From positions 1 to 64,000 of the forward strand of contig CALHBF010000013.1 of the NCBI GenBank assembly GCA_937931205.1: DNA of 64,000 nt. Direction: 5' to 3'. The translations under genes were made by a program, and so were the position numbers. Below the pieces are notes generated by a model that saw only the letters and a program-made list of their open reading frames with translations, was not told the origin of the DNA and did not search any database. This document shows, piece by piece, positions 1 through 8,263 of the stretch; position 1 is the stretch's first letter, and the number at the start of each line of letters is the position of its first letter. Source of the stretch: an uncultured Bacteriovoracaceae bacterium (GTDB taxonomy: Bacteria > Bdellovibrionota > Bacteriovoracia > Bacteriovoracales > Bacteriovoracaceae).

Positions 1-1
1 T

Positions 2-832
2 CGTATTACAGGTCGCTCTGAAGAGCTTGGCCGTCCTTCACTTTTTGGAACAACTGAAGAGTTCCTTGAAGTATTCAACCTTGCTGATATCTCAGGTCTT
101 CCACCTGAGTATGAGTTAGAAGAGATGGCGACTAAAAATACTCTTGGTCAGATTACAGATATTAAGTCTGTTATCTTTAAGCCTGATGCTAAGAAATTTG
201 CCTTTGATGAATTCGAAGAGCTTGATGCTCTTTCTGAAAATATTAAAAATATCGCCGCTGAAACTGATTTCACGATCATCCTTAAATCGGAAGAGAAGAG
301 AAAAATCGAAGGTCAGAGCGCTGAAGGCGAAGCTCCGGTTAAGAGAAAATCAGCTTTTGATATTCTTGAAGAATTCGTTAACCGTGATGAATCAGTGAAA
401 CAAAACGTTAAGGCCTCTGAGTCTAATACTTTGATGAACTCAGTTGATCCTAAAGTTGTTGATATTACTCTTGAAGGAGTTGTTTTCAACGCTCCGGAAA
501 TTGATGAAGAGTTTGAAGCTCTTCGTGCAAGTCAGATTGAAGAAGTTGAGCGTGAGCAGTCTGATCTGGCCGCTGAAATTGACCAGCTATTTGAAGGCAA
601 TGACTTATCTCGTGAGGCCGATGAATTGAGCCAGGCCCTTGATTTTGCATTTGAGCAATTAACTGGGGAAAAGATTCTACCGGAAGATGAGCTTGAGTTC
701 GACGCTGCAGTTGAGCTCGAAGGTCTTGATTTTTCAATCGATGAAGCAATTACACAGGGCAAGGACTTAGATCTTGACTTGAGCTTCTTGAACGATGTAC
801 TAACAGAAGAAATCCAAAGGGACGACGCCTAA
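2..832 (+). CDS. scpB: ScpB C-terminal part with a long acidic extension (5' end outside window)
   Basis: The first about 40 visible residues, including the stretch TGRSEELGRPSLFGTTEEFL, match the end of the second winged-helix domain of ScpB, the kleisin-associated subunit of the SMC-ScpAB condensin. The frame is open from base 2, so the gene starts upstream of the window. Normal ScpB proteins end soon after this motif. Here about 235 more residues follow, very rich in Glu and Asp, with repeated E/D-L-D patterns and no recognisable domain. The tail looks disordered or helical and could bind a basic partner; that is inference. The stop codon lies in a strong hairpin (821-847). The ScpB call is firm; the tail's function is unknown. 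Confidence 0.85.
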   Translation, partial: RITGRSEELGRPSLFGTTEEFLEVFNLADISGLPPEYELEEMATKNTLGQITDIKSVIFKPDAKKFAFDEFEELDALSENIKNIAAETDFTIILKSEEKRKIEGQSAEGEAPVKRKSAFDILEEFVNRDESVKQNVKASESNTLMNSVDPKVVDITLEGVVFNAPEIDEEFEALRASQIEEVEREQSDLAAEIDQLFEGNDLSREADELSQALDFAFEQLTGEKILPEDELEFDAAVELEGLDFSIDEAITQGKDLDLDLSFLNDVLTEEIQRDDA

Positions 833-847
833 GCTTTAGGCGTCGTC
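821..847 (+). terminator. Perfect 11-bp hairpin over the scpB stop codon
   Basis: Arms 821-831 and 837-847 are perfectly complementary around a 5-nt loop, and the TAA stop (830-832) sits in the stem. No T-run follows, so termination may be inefficient or the hairpin may protect the mRNA end. Confidence 0.5.
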
Positions 848-890
848 ATCCATCAACTAATAAACTGCCGTGAGGCGGATTGGAGTCAGT

Positions 891-1907
891 ATGAAAAATA
901 ATGATGAATTATCTATTCGTTTACAGAAAGTGATCGCAGATTGCGGTGTAACTTCTCGTCGTAAAGCAGAGGATTTAATCCTTGAAGGACGTGTGAGAGT
1001 TAACGGACAAGTTGTTCGCGAACTAGGAACGAAAGTAAATCCACAGGCAGACGCCATTCAAGTTGATGACCAAGCATTAGAGATTGGAGCAGTAGATAAG
1101 GTTTATATCGTAATGAATAAGCCACGTGCCTACATGACAACAGTTTCTGATCCTGAAGGTCGTCCTACAGTTCTTGATCTGGTATTCGGTGTTAAACAAA
1201 GAATTTTCCCAGTTGGTCGTCTTGATTACCTTTCTGAAGGTCTATTGATTCTTACTAACGATGGTGATCTTGCTAACATGATCATGCACCCGAAATATGA
1301 AGTAGAAAAAACTTACGAAGTAAAAGTATTCGGAATGGTGAATGAAGCTATTCTTGCTAAGATTCGTAAAGGTGTAATGACTGAAGACGGTCTATTGAAA
1401 CCAACTTCAGTTCGTGTGATTGAGCAACTTCCTAACAAAACTTGGCTTGAGTTCCGCCTTAACGAAGGTAAGAACCGCGAGATCAGAAAAATTTGTGAAG
1501 CAGTAGAACTTACAGTTGATAAGCTTCGTCGTGTGGCCATTGGTGGTCTTAACATCGCAAGCCTTGGAACTGGCCGTTATGTGTTCACAACAAGAAAAGA
1601 ACTCTTAAAAGCTCTTGGTCTTAATGATCACGGAGTAAGAATTGTTGAGAAGAAATTCTTATCTGCTAAGAAGAGCTTGAATGTCGCTAAGGTGAAGAAG
1701 ATTGTTTCTAAAACAGCTCGCGCTGCGGATGATAAGAAGTTCCAATCTTTCAGAAAAGAGAACTACTACGAGACAATTAAATCAATGAAAGAGCTAAAAG
1801 TGAAAGAGCAAGAAGAAGCTGCTATGAAGATCAGCGATCAGTTTGCTCAAGAGAAAGCTGCTCGTTTTGCTCGTAACACTGAAAAAGCTGCTAGAAGAAC
1901 TCGCTAA
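891..1907 (+). CDS. RsuA/RluB-family rRNA pseudouridine synthase
   Basis: 338 residues. An N-terminal S4 RNA-binding domain (about 8-55, with RLQKVIADCGVTSRRKAE) is followed by the RsuA/RluB-type catalytic domain. The catalytic Asp is in the motif GRLDYLSEGLLILTNDGDLA, and N-x-G-K-N-R-E-I-R-K-I follows further on. Enzymes of this family isomerise a uridine in 23S or 16S rRNA, and RluB (helix 69 neighbourhood of 23S) is the closest type by length. The last about 100 residues are Lys/Ala rich and basic, as in other long RluB proteins. ATG at 891 was chosen over the in-frame GTG at 870 because GGAG (882-885) lies just upstream. A 12-bp hairpin terminator follows. Confidence 0.88.
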   Translation: MKNNDELSIRLQKVIADCGVTSRRKAEDLILEGRVRVNGQVVRELGTKVNPQADAIQVDDQALEIGAVDKVYIVMNKPRAYMTTVSDPEGRPTVLDLVFGVKQRIFPVGRLDYLSEGLLILTNDGDLANMIMHPKYEVEKTYEVKVFGMVNEAILAKIRKGVMTEDGLLKPTSVRVIEQLPNKTWLEFRLNEGKNREIRKICEAVELTVDKLRRVAIGGLNIASLGTGRYVFTTRKELLKALGLNDHGVRIVEKKFLSAKKSLNVAKVKKIVSKTARAADDKKFQSFRKENYYETIKSMKELKVKEQEEAAMKISDQFAQEKAARFARNTEKAARRTR

Positions 1908-1917
1908 AATTTCCTCT

Positions 1918-1950
1918 CCCTCTTAAAAGTCTTCTTTTAAGAGGGAATTT
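1918..1950 (+). terminator. Intrinsic terminator after the pseudouridine synthase
   Basis: A 12-bp perfect stem (1918-1929 with 1934-1945), TCTT loop, then AATTT. It separates the synthase from the glycosyltransferase/radical SAM cluster. Confidence 0.75.
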
Positions 1951-1967
1951 CCTATAAATTGATAGAT

Positions 1968-2663
1968 ATGAAACTCCCATCTTTGACAGTCGTCATGACT
2001 GCTTTTAATGAGCAGGACAATATCGAAGAAGTTATTCGCCGTATGCATAAGACACTTAAGTCTTATAGCGGTGATTTTCGAATTGTGGTGATTGATGATG
2101 GAAGTTCTGATGAGACTTATCAGAGGGCCAGTGAGCTTCTTCATCTGGGAAATCTTGAAATAATCAAAAATACCAAAAATCTCGGGACTGGAAAAAGTGT
2201 CAGAAGCCTCATCCCAAGACTTGAGACTGATTTTTACTGCTGGTTTCCGACAGATCTTGAACTTGATCCCAGTGAGATGAGCGCAGCACTTCCTTTAATG
2301 GATAGTAGTGACATTGTGGTGAGTTTTCTCGTGAATGATCAGCGAGGTGAGATGCGAAAGTTTCTTTCTCGCACCTTTGTGCAAATCCTCAATCTCACTT
2401 TTGGCCATCAATACCCTTACTACAATGGTGTGAGCCTGATCAGACGAGAGCTTCTGCCTCATCCTCATCTTTTAAGTTCACGACGCTTTTTTACTCATGC
2501 TGAAATTCTCATCTTAAGTTTAAGCGATACTCTGCGAGTGAAAACAGTCCCTTTTAAGTTACATGATCGCCATTCAGGTGAATCCAAGGCCATGCGCTGG
2601 AATGCCTTTTGGGATGTTGGTTTCAATTATTTAAAACTTATTTCCAAGAAAATGCGCCAATGA
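1968..2663 (+). CDS. Family 2 glycosyltransferase
   Basis: 231 residues with a GT-A fold. The N-terminal strand TVVMTAFNEQDNIEEVI is followed by VVIDDGSSDET and by a D-x-E version of the metal-binding site in PTDLELDPSEM. It probably transfers a sugar from a nucleotide or polyprenyl donor in the cytoplasm. It has no C-terminal membrane helices, unlike dolichol-phosphate mannosyltransferases. ATG 1968 is preferred over TTG 1959. It is the first gene of a tightly packed run, and its TGA stop overlaps the ATG of the next gene (ATGA). The substrate cannot be read from the sequence; the context suggests surface glycan or glycoconjugate assembly. Confidence 0.85.
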   Translation: MKLPSLTVVMTAFNEQDNIEEVIRRMHKTLKSYSGDFRIVVIDDGSSDETYQRASELLHLGNLEIIKNTKNLGTGKSVRSLIPRLETDFYCWFPTDLELDPSEMSAALPLMDSSDIVVSFLVNDQRGEMRKFLSRTFVQILNLTFGHQYPYYNGVSLIRRELLPHPHLLSSRRFFTHAEILILSLSDTLRVKTVPFKLHDRHSGESKAMRWNAFWDVGFNYLKLISKKMRQ

Positions 2664-3490
2664 AAACTCTTGTTATTAAAACGGGTCTTCATGAAACTTT
2701 TGATACAGAGGCACGACTGCCGATTTTGAGTTTTGGCGATGTCTTGCGATCGACGGTGATTTTGCAAGTGATTGCTGGTGAGCATGAATGGCTCGCTCCT
2801 GCACAGATGCAAATGCTTCTGGCCGCCACTAAGCGTGTAGAGAAGGTCGATGCAGCTGATTATCAGTTGATCATTAATCTTGAAAACAATGAAGAATACT
2901 TCTCCTTGATGAGAAAAACTGATCTTGGTTTTTTTAAAAAAGATTATCTTCGTCTGAAATCTGGAGAAGAGATCAATCTTGTTGATTTTAACAAAGCTCA
3001 TCAAGGTAAAAACTGGTCTCAGAAGCTTTTTATCATGTTAGGGCATGAATGGAAGAATGAGCGACCAAAGCTTGTGACTCCCAATAGTAATCCGCAAAGT
3101 GATTTTGGTTTTAACTGGCAGGTGGGACTTAAATGGGCCCATAAAGATTGGGGTAAAGAGAATTGGAAAGAAGTTTACCGCCTGTTATCAAAAGAGCACT
3201 CTGTTTCATGGCAAGAGGGGTTTGATAACCTCAATTTGTATCTGGCCTGGATCAAAAATCAGAAAGTTTTGTTCACTCACGACAGTCTTGGGCTTCATAT
3301 TGCACAGGCCCTTAATGTTCCGGTAGTGGCACTCTTTGGCCCGACTTCTATGACTGATATTCCGCGTTTTCCCGAGGACGTTTTCCTCAATTTTCAAGAG
3401 GAGTGTCACTTGACTCCTTCCCACATTGACGAGATTCTTAAAGAAGTTTTTTTAAGGAGAGTCAATGGGGCTTCAACTGGACGGCAATAA
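2660..3490 (+). CDS. GT9 (ADP-heptose:LPS heptosyltransferase-like) glycosyltransferase
   Basis: 276 residues. An early motif ILSFGDVLRSTVILQVI resembles the start of heptosyltransferases (normally G-x-G-D). The C-terminal stretch from FTHDSLGLHIAQALNVPVVA to LFGPT is the classic GT9 donor-binding signature (D-S-G-x-x-H-x-x-x-A...FGPT). The middle is shorter than in WaaC/WaaF, which are about 320-350 residues. It starts inside the previous stop codon and overlaps the following radical SAM gene by 26 bp, so the three are translationally coupled. It likely adds a heptose or similar sugar to a lipid- or protein-linked acceptor; the acceptor is unknown. Confidence 0.8.
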   Translation: MKTLVIKTGLHETFDTEARLPILSFGDVLRSTVILQVIAGEHEWLAPAQMQMLLAATKRVEKVDAADYQLIINLENNEEYFSLMRKTDLGFFKKDYLRLKSGEEINLVDFNKAHQGKNWSQKLFIMLGHEWKNERPKLVTPNSNPQSDFGFNWQVGLKWAHKDWGKENWKEVYRLLSKEHSVSWQEGFDNLNLYLAWIKNQKVLFTHDSLGLHIAQALNVPVVALFGPTSMTDIPRFPEDVFLNFQEECHLTPSHIDEILKEVFLRRVNGASTGRQ

Positions 3491-4523
3491 GCTGCTGTTT
3501 CATCTGGATAAGGTCAATGCCTGGAATAAGGGTGAGGAGATCTATCCCATTTATATTGCTTTTTCTCCAACGAGTTACTGTAACCACAAATGTGTTTTCT
3601 GTGTTTATCACTACAAAGAATTCAAACCGATTTTCTTTCCTCTTGAGCGCTATGAAGCTTTAACTCGTGAATGGAGCGAGTTAGGGGTAAGGTCTCTTTT
3701 CTTTGCCGGAGACGGTGATCCGCTTTTAAATAAAAAAACTCCACAGATGGTAGAAGCTAGTAAAAGATGCGGCATTGATGTGGCCCTTAATACCAACGGC
3801 AGACTGTTAAATGATGAATCCATTGCGATCTTTGCCCGCGACCTGACTTTCATTCGTATTTCGCTTAATGCCGGAACGGCCGAGAGCTATGGAAAGATTC
3901 ACGGCACGCAAGAAAAAGATTTTGATATCGTACTATCTAACATTGAGAAACTGGTGCAGGAAAAAAAACGCACAGGCTCAAAGATTACCATCGGTGTTCA
4001 GTGCCTGCTTTTGAGTAATAATCAACATGAGATTCCGGCATTGGCTCAAAAGCTAAAAGAGATCGGAGTAAACTATCTGGCGATCAAACCATTTTTAAAG
4101 CATCCCGAAATTAGTTTTGATGATCATATTGAAAATTTAGAAGAGGTGCTCGAGTCACTTAATCAATTTAGTGAAGAGATCTCGGATAAGAATTTTAAGC
4201 TCACACTTCGTGCTGGATTATTCTTAGATAAATTTAAAAGAAGTTATCAGAAGTGTTTATCCACTGACTTTATGATTGAAGTAGACGCCCTAGGGGACGT
4301 TTATAGTTGTGGCCCTTATATTGGAAATGAAGATCACAAGCTTGGGAATGTGATGAACATGAGTTTTAAAGAGGCTTGGACTTCCGAGAAAGGAAGATCT
4401 GCACGCGAGTATATTCGCTGTAATGTGGATGTCTCCAAGTGTATGCCGTTCTGTCGTCCTCATTCGGTGAATGAAACTCTATGGCAGATTAAAAATCCAC
4501 CTGAGCACATTAATTACATTTAA
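3465..4523 (+). CDS. Radical SAM/SPASM-type enzyme (copy 1)
   Basis: 352 residues. Cys39-x3-Cys43-x2-Cys46 binds the radical SAM 4Fe-4S cluster. FFAGDGDPLLN is the GGE-like S-adenosylmethionine motif. The C-terminal half has a SPASM/twitch-type Cys set: a Cys in YQKCLS, one in VYSCGP, then the closely spaced group in SKCMPFCRPH, which can hold one or two auxiliary clusters. The N-terminus (LDGNKLLFHLDKVNAWNKGE) closely resembles the next radical SAM gene, so the two are paralogs. AAGGAGA at 3454-3460 fixes the ATG. No precursor peptide is seen nearby. With two glycosyltransferases upstream, a sugar or lipid substrate is as likely as a peptide. Confidence 0.85.
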   Translation: MGLQLDGNKLLFHLDKVNAWNKGEEIYPIYIAFSPTSYCNHKCVFCVYHYKEFKPIFFPLERYEALTREWSELGVRSLFFAGDGDPLLNKKTPQMVEASKRCGIDVALNTNGRLLNDESIAIFARDLTFIRISLNAGTAESYGKIHGTQEKDFDIVLSNIEKLVQEKKRTGSKITIGVQCLLLSNNQHEIPALAQKLKEIGVNYLAIKPFLKHPEISFDDHIENLEEVLESLNQFSEEISDKNFKLTLRAGLFLDKFKRSYQKCLSTDFMIEVDALGDVYSCGPYIGNEDHKLGNVMNMSFKEAWTSEKGRSAREYIRCNVDVSKCMPFCRPHSVNETLWQIKNPPEHINYI

Positions 4524-4531
4524 AGGTTTTT

Positions 4532-5590
4532 ATGAGTAATTTATTTTTAGATGGATCAAAATTAATTCACCATCTTCCTGTCGTTGAGAAATGGAAGAGA
4601 GGGGAGAAGATTTTCCCGATCCATGCTGAAATTTCTCCCACTTCCGGTTGTAATCAGCGCTGTAACCTTTGTTACGTGGATTACTTAGGACATAAATCAG
4701 GCTTCTTAGAAGAAGATATCATGAACTCGCTAGTGGATTCATTCGCTAAGACGGGTGTGAAGAGTGTGTTACTTGCTGGTGAGGGAGAGCCGACTGCCAA
4801 TAAAGGTATTGTCTCGATGATTGAGCGTGCGGGCCGAGTGGGAGTAGATATGGCGATTAATTCTAATGCCGTACTGATGTCTCCTGAAATGTCTCATGCA
4901 ATCTTGCCGCACTTAACTTGGGCGCGTTTCACCTTTCAGGCTTCTCACTCAGAACTCTATCACAAAATCCATAAGGGTAACGTTCGTGACTTTGAGAAGG
5001 CCACTGCTAACGTTGCTGCTGCGGCAAAAATCAAAAGAGATTATAAACTCAATGTAACTCTCGGGACGCAGCAAATTCTTATTAATGAAAATTATCGCGA
5101 TATTTACGAGACTGCAAAACTCTCTAAAGAATTAGGCGTGGATTACTATGTGGTGAAACGCTTTAGTAAGCACCCTAATAATACCTATGACGTACCAGAA
5201 GATCTTTGGAAGGAATCTGAGGATGAGCTACGTCGAGTGGAAGAGTTGACCGATAATAAATTTAAAGTGATTGTTCGTTGGAATAACTTCACGCAAGACT
5301 GCAATCGTATTTATAAAAAATGTATTGGAACTCCGTTTATCACCCAGATTTTAGCAGATGGAAAAATTTATCCATGCTCGCAGTTCTTTAAAGACGCCAG
5401 TTACTGCTACGGAGATCTTCATAACATGAGCTTCGAAGAGATTTTCCTCTCAGGACGAGTGGAGGAAGTAACTAAGAAAATCGAAGATGAAGTGAATGTC
5501 AAAAACTGCATTAGTTATTGCCGCCATCACTCAACGAATCAGTTCTTGTGGAAAATTCATAAGGAGCCAGAACATGTTAACTTCATCTAG
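4532..5590 (+). CDS. Radical SAM/SPASM-type enzyme (copy 2)
   Basis: 352 residues, the same length as the preceding gene and alignable to it throughout. The cluster motif is Cys40-x3-Cys44-x2-Cys47 (GCNQRCNLCYVDY). LLAGEGEPTAN is the SAM-binding GGE-like motif. The C-terminal Cys residues (YKKCIG, IYPCSQ, VKNCISYCRHH) repeat the auxiliary-cluster pattern. The Cys spacing and the residues around the active site differ enough from copy 1 to suggest a different reaction or substrate. Eight bases separate it from copy 1, and the methyltransferase starts 17 bp before its stop. The product is unknown. Confidence 0.85.
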   Translation: MSNLFLDGSKLIHHLPVVEKWKRGEKIFPIHAEISPTSGCNQRCNLCYVDYLGHKSGFLEEDIMNSLVDSFAKTGVKSVLLAGEGEPTANKGIVSMIERAGRVGVDMAINSNAVLMSPEMSHAILPHLTWARFTFQASHSELYHKIHKGNVRDFEKATANVAAAAKIKRDYKLNVTLGTQQILINENYRDIYETAKLSKELGVDYYVVKRFSKHPNNTYDVPEDLWKESEDELRRVEELTDNKFKVIVRWNNFTQDCNRIYKKCIGTPFITQILADGKIYPCSQFFKDASYCYGDLHNMSFEEIFLSGRVEEVTKKIEDEVNVKNCISYCRHHSTNQFLWKIHKEPEHVNFI

Positions 5591-6398
5591 GATGATTAAC
5601 TGCTCTGTCTGTGAAGTGGATGCTAAGCTCTTTGCCTTTGAAGGGGATTATCGCTTAAATTTTTGTCCAGGTTGTGGAGTGATTCATTTGGATCGCGTGC
5701 ATCAGGATGCCACAGCATTTTTGAGTGATGTGAAAAAAGGCGATGAGAAATTAGAGTACTGGGGGTATCCGGAGTACTTTAAAAAATATAAAACAGTCTT
5801 TGATTATTTTTTTGAATCTCGTTTTGAGAAAATTAATCAAGGCAATCCGGTGAAAGGCACTTGGTTTGATCTGGGAGCTGGTTTCGGTTTTTGGATGGAA
5901 TTTTTAGCTCGTGAAAAAAGAATCAAGGTGAGTGGTATTGAGATTGAAAAGAATGCCGCTGACTTTGCGTTAACGAGAAATCTTGATGTTTCATGTGAGG
6001 ATTTCTTAAAGTTTGCGAGCACTGAGCAATATAGTGTGATTACAATGTGTGATGTACTAGAGCATTTGGAGCATCCCTTAGTCGCTCTCGAGAAATGTCG
6101 AAATCTTTTATTGGATCAAGGACTCATCTACATTCAAGTTCCCAATGTCATCGGTCTTAAATACCCCTATAAAGATCAATTAGGTCTTCCTCATCACTTG
6201 TGGCAGTTTGATCCCAATTCTCTGAGAGTTCTCTTAGAGAAAGCAGGTTTTGAGGTGGTGGATTATTGGACAGGAGTTCAGGGAGTGATTGGCCATTATG
6301 AGCGCAATACGGCTCATTTGCCTCGAAGATTTTTATGGAAGCTTGCCAGCTTCTTTAAACGCGGAAACCGCTTACAGATGCTTGCTCGAAAAATATGA
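5574..6398 (+). CDS. Class I SAM methyltransferase with N-terminal zinc ribbon
   Basis: 274 residues. An N-terminal C-x2-C...C-x2-C ribbon (NCSVCEVD and FCPGCG) is followed by a Methyltransf_23-like Rossmann domain. That domain has TWFDLGAGFGFWMEFLAR (motif I, SAM binding), SGIEIEKNAADFA and CDVLEHLEHPL. Zinc-ribbon methyltransferases of this kind often occur in polysaccharide and nucleotide-sugar loci. ATG 5574 is supported by AAGGAG (5561-5566) with a 7-nt spacer; the ATG at 5592 is less likely. The gene overlaps the radical SAM gene before it by 17 bp, and its TGA overlaps the next ATG. It probably acts on the same substrate as its neighbours. Confidence 0.82.
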   Translation: MLTSSRMINCSVCEVDAKLFAFEGDYRLNFCPGCGVIHLDRVHQDATAFLSDVKKGDEKLEYWGYPEYFKKYKTVFDYFFESRFEKINQGNPVKGTWFDLGAGFGFWMEFLAREKRIKVSGIEIEKNAADFALTRNLDVSCEDFLKFASTEQYSVITMCDVLEHLEHPLVALEKCRNLLLDQGLIYIQVPNVIGLKYPYKDQLGLPHHLWQFDPNSLRVLLEKAGFEVVDYWTGVQGVIGHYERNTAHLPRRFLWKLASFFKRGNRLQMLARKI

Positions 6399-7258
6399 AA
6401 GACGTTTTAATTCCCTCTACCTATCGTTATATCGGAGTTTTCTTAACTCTTAGCTGTAATTTGAGCTGCTCTTATTGCATCAATCATTTGGTGGGACTAA
6501 AGGCTGGTAGAAAATTATTAAAGGCACAAGACTGGGCCCGTGCACTCTCGCGCTTAAAGTTTGCAGGACCTGAACTTCCTTTGAGTCTGCAAGGAGGGGA
6601 GCCGACGATTCATAAAGATTTTTATGAGATCATTAAACTGGTGCCTGATCATTTTCAGTTGGATCTTCTCACTAATATTCAATTTGATCCTGATACTTTT
6701 GCCCAACAAATTCCTGTGAGTAAATTTAATCGGCAAGCGCCTTATGCTGCTATTCGGGTGAGCTATCATCCGGAGACGATGAACTTTGAAGAGACCAAGA
6801 ACAAAGTTTTAAGACTGATGAGTCTGGGATTTCGAGTAGGGCTTTATACGGTGGCCCATCCGGAAGCGCTGGAGGAGATTGGGCGCATCAAAGGGATTTG
6901 TGAGAGCGCGGGAATTGATTTTCGCACCAAAGAGTTCTTAGGGATGCACGCAGGAGAATTGCATGGGCATTATCGCTACGAGGGGGCCTCATTTGCGAGC
7001 GAGACCAAGAGTTGCCTCTGTAAGACGACAGAGCTCTTGATTGATCCTTTTGGGGATGTATATCGCTGTCACCATGATCTTTATAATAAGATTCTTCCCG
7101 TAGGAAATCTCTTAGATCCTGATTTTGAAATCCGTGACATTTACCGCGAATGTCATTTCTTTGGGAGATGTAATCCGTGTGATGTGAAGGTGAAAAATAA
7201 TTATCGACAGGAATTTGGACATACGTCCGTGGATATTAAATTTGAATCGCTCACTTAA
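6395..7258 (+). CDS. Radical SAM enzyme (third, divergent)
   Basis: 287 residues. Cys21-x3-Cys25-x2-Cys28 (TLSCNLSCSYCINH) is the 4Fe-4S motif, and LSLQGGEPTIHKDF is the GGE motif with a SPASM-family look. C-terminal Cys residues (KSCLCKTTE, VYRCHHD, YRECHFFGRCNPCD) suggest at least one auxiliary cluster. It is not close to the two upstream radical SAM paralogs. ATG 6395 overlaps the previous stop by 4 bp, so it is the last gene of the coupled run. A long hairpin closes the operon. The reaction is unknown; C-C bond formation, epimerisation and dehydration are all possible for the family. Confidence 0.83.
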   Translation: MKDVLIPSTYRYIGVFLTLSCNLSCSYCINHLVGLKAGRKLLKAQDWARALSRLKFAGPELPLSLQGGEPTIHKDFYEIIKLVPDHFQLDLLTNIQFDPDTFAQQIPVSKFNRQAPYAAIRVSYHPETMNFEETKNKVLRLMSLGFRVGLYTVAHPEALEEIGRIKGICESAGIDFRTKEFLGMHAGELHGHYRYEGASFASETKSCLCKTTELLIDPFGDVYRCHHDLYNKILPVGNLLDPDFEIRDIYRECHFFGRCNPCDVKVKNNYRQEFGHTSVDIKFESLT

Positions 7259-7275
7259 GAGGTGAGCGATTCAAA
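7241..7275. terminator. 14-bp bidirectional hairpin between convergent genes
   Basis: Arms 7241-7254 and 7262-7275 are perfectly complementary. The left arm is inside the last codons of the third radical SAM gene, and the minus-strand gene ends at 7286. AT-rich flanks on both sides allow use in either direction. Confidence 0.7.
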
Positions 7276-7285
7276 AATATAGTTC

Positions 7286-7657
7286 TTAGTTATCAAGATT
7301 CGTTTGCAGAAGAGTTTCGATATTGTCACGAAGGCAGTCGATAGAATATTCGATGGCCTGTTCAGCGTAGTTAATTTCACGATGAGTTTTAGCAAAATGC
7401 GTGTTGTGGATCAGCTCTGTGAGTTTAATCACCAGTTGAGCACTTCCTTCAAAGAGTTCCGCCTCTTCATCTGCAGAAACGATGTGGGCCATCAGGGCAT
7501 TAACAGTCTTGATTAGTCGGGTTTGGGTCGGTGTAAGCTCAGCTGTATCAAATTTGATGTTAAGTTCGTTTTCTTTCTTCGTTAGCAGGTGATGCATAGG
7601 ATTTTCCCTCTTCCTTTTCCTCATACGTGAGGCAGTCTTAAGCTTCTTTTCGGCCAT
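7286..7657 (-). CDS. Small hypothetical protein, basic N-terminus
   Basis: 123 residues, no family recognised. The first 20 residues are strongly basic (KKLKTASRMRKRKRE); the rest is predicted helical with Leu/Ile heptad-like spacing, so a small helical bundle is likely. The start is uncertain. ATG 7657 has no clear ribosome site, while an in-frame ATG at 7597 follows a purine-rich GGAAGAGGG and would remove the basic part. It converges with the radical SAM operon and lies back to back with tRNA-fMet. It might bind nucleic acid if the basic N-terminus is real; that is inference. Confidence 0.6.
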   Translation of the reverse strand: MAEKKLKTASRMRKRKRENPMHHLLTKKENELNIKFDTAELTPTQTRLIKTVNALMAHIVSADEEAELFEGSAQLVIKLTELIHNTHFAKTHREINYAEQAIEYSIDCLRDNIETLLQTNLDN

Positions 7658-7711
7658 AATTCGCCAAAATTTAGATATTTAAGCTGGAGCAAAAATATTG
7701 GGATTTAATCC

Positions 7712-7740
7712 TTTACATATGAGTTTGAGAGCGTTATAAA
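7712..7740 (+). promoter_or_regulatory. Sigma70-type promoter of tRNA-fMet
   Basis: TTTACA (7712-7717), a 17-nt spacer and TATAAA (7735-7740) lie 29 nt before the tRNA. This is the best housekeeping promoter match seen in the window. Confidence 0.7.
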
Positions 7741-7769
7741 TGCTTTAATTCACAAGACATCATTTCTGA

Positions 7770-7846
<77 letters not shown>

Positions 7847-7862
7847 AAATTTTCACATTTAG

Positions 7863-8060
7863 AATCAAACGGTTACAGCGAATCCTAAAAAGGGCTTACT
7901 GCGTCCGATAAAGCTCTTAGTTGCCGCAAAAGAAGAAGATGAAGTTGCGTTTTTGATGTATTCGACGGCTATTTATACCGGCTTAAGAGCTGGAGAGTTA
8001 GCGGCTCTTCGATTTTCAGATATAAAATTCGATGGAAATAAAAGCATCCAATGTATATAG
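7863..8060 (+). pseudogene. Remnant of a tyrosine recombinase/phage integrase
   Basis: The open frame 7863-8060 has no start codon and begins right after a stop. Its translation includes FLMYSTAIYTGLRAGELAAL, then RFSDIKFDGNKSI. The T-G-L-R-x-G-E-L segment is box I of tyrosine recombinases, with the first catalytic Arg. Only about 60 residues remain; the N-terminal DNA-binding domain and the C-terminal R-H-R-Y part are gone. Lying 17 bases after the 3' end of a tRNA, it is the usual footprint of an integrated element that has decayed. No repeat of the tRNA 3' end was found downstream. Confidence 0.75.
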
Positions 8061-8064
8061 GGTA

Positions 8065-8150
8065 TATCATTTCCGAGATAGGTCTAGTGATGCTCAATCC
8101 TTTTAATGGGGTGCTATGTCTTGTTTCCGTATTACTTTATCATTTCCGAG
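8065..8150. repeat. Pair of 13-bp direct repeats
   Basis: TATCATTTCCGAG occurs at 8065-8077 and 8138-8150, 73 bp apart, in the non-coding stretch after the integrase remnant. It may be a leftover of the element's end or a chance repeat. No gene is seen in 8061-8263. Confidence 0.45.
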
Positions 8151-8219
8151 CAAAGGCAGAAGATAATTTACTTTTAAGCGAGTGAGCTTATCCTAACTCT
8201 CATCCTCGATGTAAATTGC

Positions 8220-8253
8220 CTCCTTCTTGGCTGCCAACGGCACCAAGAAGGAG
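8220..8253 (-). terminator. Hairpin after the UvrA-like gene
   Basis: An 11-bp stem (8220-8230 with 8243-8253), extended by TGCC/GGCA inside the loop, lies 11 bases past the stop of the minus-strand gene. No strong T-run follows. Confidence 0.55.
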
Positions 8254-8263
8254 ATTATTGTCA

